From: Robiginitalea sp.
GTDB taxonomy: Bacteria > Bacteroidota > Bacteroidia > Flavobacteriales > Flavobacteriaceae
Assembly: GCA_024642005.1 (NCBI GenBank)
Contig: JAHECA010000021.1
Location: 1-63,457 of the forward strand
Direction: 5' to 3'
DNA: 63,457 nucleotides
The notes under the pieces are model-generated. The model saw only the letters and a program-made list of their open reading frames with translations, was not told the DNA's origin and made no database searches. The position numbers and the translations under genes are program-made. Each line of letters starts with the position of its first letter. Position 1 is the first letter of the stretch. Shown in pieces: positions 8,155-16,900 of this stretch.

Positions 8155-8937
8155 TCAGAGGTCATAGAAAATATCGGAAACAAAAACAGCGACGAAGTCG
8201 ACAAAGAACAGCAGCAGGGAAGCGATCACCACGGCCGTGTTGGCGGCCTTGCCCACCCCGGCGGTGCCCTTTTTGCAGTAATACCCCTTATAGGTGCCCA
8301 CCAGGCCGATCACGAAGCCGAAAAAGAACGACTTGACGGTGGCGGGAATCAGGTCTCCGTACGACAGCGCCTCGAACACCGTATTGAAGTACAGGCGAAA
8401 ACTCACGGCCCCTTTCAGGTTTTCGACCAGGGCTGAGCCGAAGAGGGCGATCAGGTCGCCGAAGACCACCAGCAGGGGCAGCATGAGGGTGGTGGCCAGA
8501 ATGCGGGTGGCCACCAGGTATTTAAAAGGGTTGGTGCCCGAAACTTCCATGGCGTCGATCTGTTCGGTAACCCGCATCGACCCCAGTTCGGCCCCCATGC
8601 CCGAGGCAATGCGCCCGGCACAGATCAGGGCCGTAATGACCGGGCCAATTTCCCTGACAATGGAGATGCCCACCATATTGGGCATCCAGGACACCGCTCC
8701 GAATTCGATGAGGGTGGGCCGCGACTGCAGGGTAAGCACCAGGCCGATAATGAAGCCTGTTACCAGCACCAGGGTCAGGGAGCGGTTGCCCACCTGGTAA
8801 CACTGCCGCAAGAGTTCCCGGAATTCGTAGGGCGGGCGGGCCACTTCCCTGAAAAACCGACCGGCAAAGGCCGCCAGCTCGCCAATTTCGGCCAGAAAGA
8901 GGTACACCCGGTCTTTTATGGATGCCACGTTGTTCAT
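8155..8937 (-). CDS. mlaE: MlaE family lipid ABC transporter permease
   Basis: A 260-residue inner-membrane protein with about five or six membrane segments and the MlaE hallmarks GFIIGLVLTLQS, REIGPVITALICAGRIASGM, GAELGSMRVTEQIDAMEV and the late FFFGFVIGLVGTYKGYY. It is the first gene of the mlaE-mlaF-mlaD operon. A composite Crp/Fnr-type promoter at 8946-8988 ends 8 bp before the ATG, leaving a leader of only about five bases. This places phospholipid trafficking under the same control as the class II ribonucleotide reductase. Confidence 0.92.
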   Translation of the reverse strand: MNNVASIKDRVYLFLAEIGELAAFAGRFFREVARPPYEFRELLRQCYQVGNRSLTLVLVTGFIIGLVLTLQSRPTLIEFGAVSWMPNMVGISIVREIGPVITALICAGRIASGMGAELGSMRVTEQIDAMEVSGTNPFKYLVATRILATTLMLPLLVVFGDLIALFGSALVENLKGAVSFRLYFNTVFEALSYGDLIPATVKSFFFGFVIGLVGTYKGYYCKKGTAGVGKAANTAVVIASLLLFFVDFVAVFVSDIFYDL

Positions 8938-8945
8938 ACCATCTG

Positions 8946-8988
8946 TAAAAGTAGGTCAGACCGCGTAGGATCGCTATGACGAATGTCA
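8946..8988 (-). promoter_or_regulatory. Composite Crp/Fnr-type promoter, Mla operon
   Basis: Read leftward, TGACATTCGTCA (8988-8977) and -7 box TACTTTTA (8953-8946), centre spacing exactly 33 bp. Predicted start near 8942. No -33 TTG is visible, which fits activator dependence. Confidence 0.65.
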
Positions 8989-9033
8989 GCCGCAAAAGCG
9001 GGGGCGAGCGCCGGTAAACAGGGGAGTCGGGCC

Positions 9034-10620
9034 TTATCGGGCTGCTGCTTCCCCCTGCCAGATCGAATCGAGGCCGTACACCTTGCCGTCTTGCAGTACC
9101 CATTTGCCGCCCCGGGTCCAGAGCCTCATGCGGGTATACGGGCTTTGGGGGAAGAATATCTCCGTCAGGTTCAGCCGCCCGCCATCGGCGAAAAGCTCGG
9201 CCGAAGCCCGGTCGAAGAAGATGCGCAGGTCAAGCCCTGCCCGGCTGAAATCAAGGGGGGCCGTGTGGGGCCCTTTATAAAATTCATCTGAAAATCCGCG
9301 GGGGCCCGAATTGCTGCGGTCTACCACCACCTTGTTCTCCAGGCGGTGGAAGGCAATCACCAGGTGTTCCCCGGCTTCGTTGCTTAAGGTGCAACCGAAA
9401 ATTTCGGCGGTGGTCTGCTCCAGGTCCATATCGAGGGCCAGCTCGCATTGAGACGGGCTGAAAGCCCCGGTTACTTCGAGGCCGTCGTCTATTTCGGCCG
9501 GAAGGGTCGTTTCGGAACTCCAGAGGCTGCTCACCGCCGGTACCGGCAGCGCCTTCAGGAAATAGGTGTCGCCGTTTTGCCCGAGTTCGAGCATCCTGGG
9601 CAGGGTCATGGCCGAACGCCAGGGGTGGGTGGGTACCTGCTGGGCGTACTGCCAGTTCGACATCCAGCCTATGCCCAGGCGCTGCCCCCAGCCCACCTGG
9701 GCATGGTCAAAGGTAACAAAGGCGTAGTTGTCGGCCCCGTAATCGAGCCATTGCTGGGCGGCCGGGTTGGCGCGGAAGGTGGTCCCGTCAAAGTCGCCCA
9801 CAAAATAGGAAGTGCCCGTGCCCCCTGTGGGCCCGTCTTTCTGGATGCTCACCAGGAGCACCCATTTGAGTTCCCTGCTACCCGGCATCCGCAGGGGAAA
9901 CAGGTCGGGGCACTCCCACAGGCGGGTGTCGCCCGGAATGCCGAATTCGGAGAGGTAGGCCCAGTCTTTCAGGTTGGGCGAGCCGTAAAACCTGACCCGG
10001 TCGTACACGGCCAGGGCCATCACCCATTGGTTGCTCTCGCCGTGCCAGATTACCTTGGGGTCGCGAAAGTCCTGTATGCCCGTGTCGTTGCGCAGCACCG
10101 GGTTGCCGGCGTATTTCTGCCAGCTCCGGCCCTGGTCGGGGCTGTAGGCCAGGCTCTGGTTCTGGAAGTCGGTGCGGCCGGCCTCCAGCGCCAGGGGGTC
10201 GTGCTGGGTGAAGACGGCCACCACCGGCGGAACCGAATCGCGGCCGAACCCGGAGGTATTGCGCGTATCGACCACGGCGCTGCCCGAGAAGATGTAGCCC
10301 AGCGAATCGGGGTAGATGGCGATGGGTTGCTCCTGCCAGTGCACCAGGTCGGTAGAGGTGGCATGGCCCCAGTGCATGGGGCCCCATACAGTGCTGTCGG
10401 GGTAGTACTGGTAGCTCATGTGGTATACCCCGTCGAGGTAATACAGCCCGTTCGGGTCGTTCATCCAGGCCTCGGCCGGGGTAAAGTGGAACTGGGGGCG
10501 GTGGGGTTCGTCATAGGAGGGTTTCGCAGAGGCCAAGGCTTCTGCCCCAGGCTTCGGGGTTTCCGTGCAGGCCGCCAGCAACAGGGTAACGGTGAGAATG
10601 AAGGGATGCGTTTTAGTCAT
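9034..10620 (-). CDS. Glycoside hydrolase family 32, surface or periplasmic lipoprotein
   Basis: A 528-residue beta-fructosidase-type enzyme. The signal peptide ends in a lipobox LLAAC (C18), so the enzyme should be lipid anchored. The five-bladed propeller domain has all three GH32 catalytic motifs: WMNDPNG (nucleophile D55), FRDPK (transition-state Asp) and ECPDLF (acid/base Glu). A C-terminal beta-sandwich is indicated by RIFFDRASAELFADGG. Substrate could be levan, inulin or sucrose. There is no SusC/SusD pair, fructokinase or hybrid two-component sensor beside it, so it stands alone. Two spaced GGAA-N3-TTCC-like sites lie upstream at 10696-10752. Confidence 0.93.
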   Translation of the reverse strand: MTKTHPFILTVTLLLAACTETPKPGAEALASAKPSYDEPHRPQFHFTPAEAWMNDPNGLYYLDGVYHMSYQYYPDSTVWGPMHWGHATSTDLVHWQEQPIAIYPDSLGYIFSGSAVVDTRNTSGFGRDSVPPVVAVFTQHDPLALEAGRTDFQNQSLAYSPDQGRSWQKYAGNPVLRNDTGIQDFRDPKVIWHGESNQWVMALAVYDRVRFYGSPNLKDWAYLSEFGIPGDTRLWECPDLFPLRMPGSRELKWVLLVSIQKDGPTGGTGTSYFVGDFDGTTFRANPAAQQWLDYGADNYAFVTFDHAQVGWGQRLGIGWMSNWQYAQQVPTHPWRSAMTLPRMLELGQNGDTYFLKALPVPAVSSLWSSETTLPAEIDDGLEVTGAFSPSQCELALDMDLEQTTAEIFGCTLSNEAGEHLVIAFHRLENKVVVDRSNSGPRGFSDEFYKGPHTAPLDFSRAGLDLRIFFDRASAELFADGGRLNLTEIFFPQSPYTRMRLWTRGGKWVLQDGKVYGLDSIWQGEAAAR

Positions 10621-10921
10621 GGTTCACGCTTACTGGTTCAATCGTATAGGTATTCGATGCGATGTCGGGGGTAAGGCCATAGGTCCCGGCACTTACCGGA
10701 ATGTTTCCCCCCTTGAAGGCGGCCTTTCCCGGTGCTCCCGGAATGTATCCCCAATTGCATAAGCCAGGTAACGGGTCGCCTGGCTCTGGGCCAAAAAACG
10801 CTTGCGGAGTTTTCGGAAAAACAGGATCATCGGCCGATATTCTTCCCCCTAAAATACGGTTAATTCCGATAGGACGGGACGCGTGTTGCCGGCCCGAGGT
10901 GGTGGCCGTGCAACCCAGGGT
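10621..10921. other. Gene-free region between GH32 and giant-protein gene
   Basis: About 300 bp with no credible gene. Its right part runs into the terminator of the giant gene. Its left part should hold the leftward GH32 promoter: read leftward, TACCTATA near 10653-10646 is a weak -7 candidate. The two short repeats at 10696-10752 are the only other structure seen. Confidence 0.5.
10696..10752. promoter_or_regulatory. Pair of short direct repeats upstream of GH32
   Basis: CCGGAATGTTTCCCC (10696-10710) recurs as CCGGAATGTATCCCC (10738-10752), one mismatch, offset 42 bp, which is four DNA turns. Each copy holds an imperfect inverted repeat GGAA-N3-TTCC. They may be paired binding sites of a regulator of the fructosidase gene. 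Confidence 0.35.
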
Positions 10922-10963
10922 GCTTCAAAAGAAACAGGGCCGCGATATGCTCGCGGCCCTGTT
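10922..10963 (-). terminator. Intrinsic terminator of the giant-protein gene
   Basis: A perfect 13-bp stem (AACAGGGCCGCGA at 10933-10945, complement at 10951-10963) with a 5-base loop. On the minus strand it is followed by a T-rich stretch (TCTTTTG). It begins about 30 bp after the stop codon of the giant gene. Confidence 0.8.
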
Positions 10964-10991
10964 GCCTTTAGATTTCAATTAAAACTACCGG

Positions 10992-13900
10992 CTACTGCTT
11001 GATGATCTGGATGGGCGGGGCACTGCCCACCTTGACAAAGTAGAAGCCCGGGTTGAGCGCACTGATGTCGAGCTGCACCTCCTGCAGGCCGGTTACCCCG
11101 TAATCCCTGGAGATAAGCATACGGCCCGAGGTGTCGAACACCTGTACGTCGATCTGCCCTTCCTGGTCGCCCACGAAAAGGTTAACGTAGTCGACGGCCG
11201 GGTTCGGGTAAGCCACGCTCTGCACTTCCTCGATTCCCAGTACCTGCGCATCGAGGTCCATGCTGGCCTCAAGGTTCACCGGACAGGGGTTGGCGTTGGA
11301 GCCGTTGGACGATTTGAAGGAGCTGTTGCATCCCGGGGTGGTTATTTCCCACTGGATGTTGCCATCGTTCGTATAAACCGAGAACTGGTGTATCCCCGGT
11401 TCAAACCACGAAGGAGCTTCCCCGATTACAACAGTGCCGCCTGTCGTTTTAAAGTAGTTGTCAGCATTATTAGTATTGGCTACAAACTTGACGTAGATCG
11501 GCACGTTGAGCCTGTTTTCATAGGTAAAGGTGAGCTTGGTGGTGATCCGCGGATCGGGGTATGAACCGGGTGCCAGGGTTACTTTGCACATATCCACTGC
11601 CTTGATCCGGTCGTTACAGCTCACAGCAGGGTTTACATACAGCTTGCCATAGGTCTGTGATCCCAAGGTATAATTTGCATAAACTGTTGGCAAAGCCCCT
11701 ACAAAGCGCACCTCATAGGTGCCGGAAGACAACGTACTGGCAGTTACTTTACTGCCGTTTTGCCAGATCTCAAAGTTAGCCTTTGGGAGGCTGATCGGGC
11801 TGGTGGGATCCGAGCAGACTACCGTGTTGTTAATGGGCGTAACACTGAAACTTTGGGGGATCGCCGCTCCGTAATTGATAGCCGCATCCGCTACCTTCAA
11901 GTCGAGAAAGGCCTTTGTCACCGTAAGGGTTCCTGATTGGTAATCGACCGTGTAGTTCGGAGTAGCAACCGGAACTGCCGCGGCCTCGAGCGGAGTGAGA
12001 AGCCCGCATCCATCATCAGGAGTGAAATCTAGGGAGCCAAAAATCGCTGCACGGGTTTCCCCGTAGGGCAGGTTGGCTTCCGTCCAGGCCGCATCGGCCG
12101 TGCTCAGCGTATAGTTGAACGTGAAGGGGCCAGCAGCTCCATAGGTAATAGGCTGTCCATCTGTAACTTTCAGGGTCAGGGCGAAAGGATCCACCTTGAA
12201 TTTGCCGATCTGCGTCGGGTCTTCCGTAAAGGAGATAATATAATTTCCGGCAGCTTCTGAAGTAAGATTCTCCAGGTTGGCCAGGATATTATATCCCGTG
12301 GAAGTTGCCGGGTACTTACCTGTCGGGCAAACCGTACACTCAGCATAAAGCGAAATTCCGGCCAAGACATCTTCTTTGGTATCCCCGTTCTCCAGACCGA
12401 TAACGTCAAACTGGAAATCAGGCTGTTCGGCTATAGCCCCGCCATCGCCATAATCCCCGTAGACCACAGGAGCTTCGGTTGTGCCGAAGTCTGATGTGGT
12501 CACGGTCAGCTCTTTGGCTGTGACCGTATAATTGAACAGCTTGATGTACACCCTGTAGTTCGTATTCATCACGGCAGGGGCTATAATCACATGGTTCCCT
12601 GTGTTCAGACCAGACAAGACGGTGGCAGCTTTAAAGAATACGGGCAGGTTATCAGGAGCATCGCCGTATTCCGTATTTAATTCTGCATCCACATTGTTCA
12701 GCAGCAACAGGGGCTCTTCCACGGCTGTGGGCGGGTTGCCAACTGTTTCTCCTTCTGCTGAGGGCGGGCTGCTGTTGCGCAAGTTAAACGCATTGGTCAG
12801 GTTGAAGGCATTAGCCAGGCTGAACCCGTTGGAGAGGCTGAAACCGTTGCGCAGGTTGAATGCGTTGCGCAAATTGAACGCATTGGTCAGGTTAAAGCCG
12901 TTGGTGAGGCTGAAACCGTTCATCAGGTTGAACCCGTTGGTGAGCGAAAATGCATTCACCTGGTAGTTATTGTTCGCCAGGCTGAAACCATTGCGCAGGT
13001 TAAAGCCGTTGCGCAGGTTGAAGCCGTTCGGGTCTGCCTCTTGGGGTACATATGGATAAGGGCTGGCTATAGCTGCCTCATCGCGGGTGTTACCTGTTTC
13101 ATCCTCCAGTACCATGGTAAACAACATGGCATCAATCGGAATGAGTTTGGGCATATTTTCACCGGTAGCAGGGTTGGGGATTCCAACGGTCTCCGCGTTC
13201 CGCAAATTAAAAGCGTTGCGCAGGTTGAAGCCGTTGCGCAGGTTAAAGCCGTTTGCCTCGGCATCGAGGGCGGCGACTTCCGAAACCTCAGAAACCCAGA
13301 ACGAACGGTTGGTCAGGTTAAAGCCGTTCACAAACGGGTCTCCGGTGCCGTCGTAGGGGTCGCCCTCGCTGTTGCGCAGGTTAAAGCCATTGCGCAGGTT
13401 AAAGCCGTTTCGCAGGTTGAAGCCATTGAGCAGGTTGAACCCGTTCATCAGGTTGAAGGCGCTGGTGTGATTCAGAGCGAATTCTTCCTGTACTGCCTGG
13501 ACCGGCACGTCTGAGCCGCTACCGTCAGGCGTCTCACCGAAGAAATACCGGTACTCGATAGATGGTACCCCCGAGCCATATTCCAATGTAGTTACAGGGG
13601 CACCGGCATCATCCACAAAAACCGCCTGTATGGTCACCGGCATGGGGTCGACGAACAGTTTGCCGTTCTGGATCTCGATCGTGTATAATTCGGTTAGGCC
13701 CGCATCTATCTGGTCAATGGTCAGATCGATATCGTAAGTGCCCACATCGGAGGTGGTGGTCGCCAGGGTCGAATAGCTTACCTGGAACAGCTCAGCATCT
13801 GCAAACAGGGCGAGTTCTTCAGGGGTCAGTTCTTCCGTGGTGGTCTCGTCTATTTTTTTAACAATGGTATAGGTATACGTTGCCGGGTTGTCCTGCCCGT

Positions 13901-16900
13901 ACAGGCGGGTGGCATTAACCGGTTTGATGACGAGGTCTTCAGGCTGTACTTCCAGAATGTTGAGGGTATCCGAGGAGCCCCCGTCTGTTCCGTTGGTAAG
14001 GGCCCCTGAGGGGTTAACCACGTAAAAGGAGGGTGCCCCGATAAAAGGCCCGAGGTAGATCTCGATGGTGGTGCTGCTGGTTACCCGATAGCTGTCAGGG
14101 GTGTCAAGGGCCCCGTCCGTATCCTGATCCATGAGCTCTCCCCTGAAATACACCTGGGTTTGCTGATTGAAATATTCCCCGATAAGGGTGATGTAGGCAG
14201 GCGACTGACCAGGGACAAAATCTGGATTGGCCGCAATAAAGTCAGGGTCTGAATACGAAGGATCAAAGTTGTTGAATTCCGGGACCGGATTCGCAAACGA
14301 CCATATGGCTGCATCGACCGAGATATACCCCGCCCCATTTTTGTAGTCATACCCCCCGGGGAAAGCATTGGTCATGGGTACTGTGTTGTTCAGCAGAAGG
14401 TTTTTAGCTGTATAATCTGCTGGATTGATACCCGTCAGCCAATCACCGGTAATGGTATCCTTTAAATACTTGTTTACGGCCTCGTCTACCAGGGCTGCTG
14501 CTGCCGCCACGTGAGGGGCTGCCGCGGAGGTACCAAAAAAGTTCGGGGAGCCTGAACCATCCGAATCACCCACGCCTCCTAAGGGCACTGAGGTATCCAC
14601 CCCTGTTGGGGCCATCAGCTCAGGTTTGTTCCGAACCGCACCATTGGTTGTGGTTCCTCCCCGGGAAGATGAATTCTGGGGAATGGGGTCTGCCCCATTG
14701 TAATTCGGTGAGTTTTGATAGGCAACGGCTCCGACAACCATATTTCTGGCGGCATTGGCGTGGCCCACGATGGTAGAGCCATCCAGGGCGGGTTCTGCCT
14801 GGAACTCTCCAAAATTTCCGGCCCGGAAGACCACATACTTAAAGGGTACCGAGGTTGACCCGGAGGCACTTTCGATCATCAGGTAGGTAGTTGTGGTATA
14901 AGCGTCATTGCCCGGGTCGTTGTCTTTAACCCTGAAGTACATGAGCTCGATCGGGTCGGCCCCGATGTTGTTCCAGTTGTACCCGAATTGCTTATTCCCT
15001 GCCCCGTCGGTCAGGTAGATGTCAAGGTCGACCGATGCTCCTGCTTCCCCGAGGGAATAATAAGGGTTGTCCCACTGAAGGCCGATCACATACAGCCCGG
15101 GCTTCAGGGTAAGTTTCTGCAGGAAATCATCGTCAAACTGATGGCGATAAACCGTACCATCCGGGGAGGGTACCCCAGAAAAATCAGCTTCGTACGAGAG
15201 ATTGCCGAAATTGCCTGCCGAAGTGTAGAATTGCTTGCCAGCCTGAACAGCCAGATCAACGGCCTGGGCTATATACCCATCCTTGTAATAGGGTTCTTTC
15301 AGGTAGGTAAGGTCGTCCACGATAATGTCGATCTCAGGCATGGCGGCTAACTCGTCAATCCGGGCAGCCATGTTGTATTCGGAGATGAACCCGGTACGGA
15401 AATAAAGTTGTGCGTCCGGGGAGACGTCATGCACAATCTGCAGCATGGCCCTTCCCTCGTCGCTGCCGCCCCCGGGCAGGTCGGCTCCCGTTGGAACATT
15501 TACTTCCAGATTATAGCCATCTTCGTTGGCAGCCCCGGGCAGGTCTTCCTGTTCAACATCCTGGGATGCTTTAACCTTATTGTCGTAACTATCCGAAATC
15601 ACTGCGATATGCGCTCCCTCTCCCGATACATTCCAGCCCAATTTGGCTGCTTTTGATCCCTGGGCAAAATCGCCCTGGTTGATAACCTTGTTGTTCAACC
15701 TTGCGGGTTCCATAACCCGGTTCAGGGAGGATTCCTCATTGAAATTCAGCAGTTTGTTTATCGGAACATACAGGGTGGCGATACGCTCGGTGGCCGACCG
15801 GGCAAAAACCGTTATCAGGTCGGCTTCCTGAATGCCTTGTGTTCCCAGGAATGTGATGAATTGTTGGTAGACGGCTTTGGTAACCACGATATCCACCAAA
15901 ACCTCGTCGTCGTCAATACCATTGTCCTTGGTGTTTATGGTATATATGAATGGATCCGGGGTTTCATCTAAAGGATCGTTAGGATCTTTTGGATCGCCGG
16001 GATACTCATAGTACAAGGACAAAAGAGCGGGGCTCAGCTTGCCTTCGGTCTTGAATTCGCAATTAAAGGCACATTCGACATCGCAGTTGTTTACGGTCAG
16101 CGTGCCAGACGCTTCAGTGGAACAACCCGTGGCGGTGTTGGTCACCACCACCTTGTACACGCCTTTATTGTTATCCTCGGCTGTGGCTTCAGTTTCGGTA
16201 AAGGAAGCCGATGTTGCGCCTAAGAGCGGCACATCATTCAAATACCACTGGAAGCTGTAATCCGCAGGATCGCCATCGAATATGGCTGTAAAGGTCGCAT
16301 CCCCATTCGAAGCGGGGGCGCCTGTGCCAAACGCACAGGTTTCCTGGTCGGCCACGGTAACTGTGGGCAGTGCATTAACGGTCAGGGTAAAGGAATCTTC
16401 CGTGGTACAATTCGGGTCATCCGCACTGATCGCGCGAACATATATTGTGGCGCCAGTGGTGCTGTAAGCCGAAATGGCATTGCCTGTAATTGGACTTGAA
16501 TAGCCAGGGTCACTGTAAAACTCAAGCGCCCCATCCCAGTTTACACCGTTGTTCAGGTCGAAGACCGCCGAGCCGTCAATACCCGCATCACATTGCTCCA
16601 GGGCAGTTACCGTAATGTCAGGGCGGTCAGTAACGTTCAGCGCAAACTGTGCATCTGTGTAACAATTCGCATCCGTTTGATTGAAAGCGCGTACGTAAAC
16701 CATGGTGCCGTCAGCAGCCGCATAGGTAGGCGTGGTGATCTCGTTTTGGTAATTGCTGTCGGAGTAGAACTTAATATCCCCGCCGTCGGCATTGGTGACC
16801 GCACCGGCAAGGGTAAAGGTTGCCTGTTCCGTTATTCCTTCCTCGCAAAGGGTAAGGTCCTGAACTACCACATCGGGGTTGTCGGTTACCGTCAGGCTAA

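Noticed and set aside
9034-10620. GH32 gene as part of the arabinose locus
   Set aside because: It acts on fructans, lies 16 kb away and shares no regulatory motif with the arabinose genes.
12774-13460. Regular DNA repeats that could suggest a CRISPR array
   Set aside because: The units are 18 bp and in frame, with no unique spacers, and encode a protein repeat in the giant gene. No cas gene is present.
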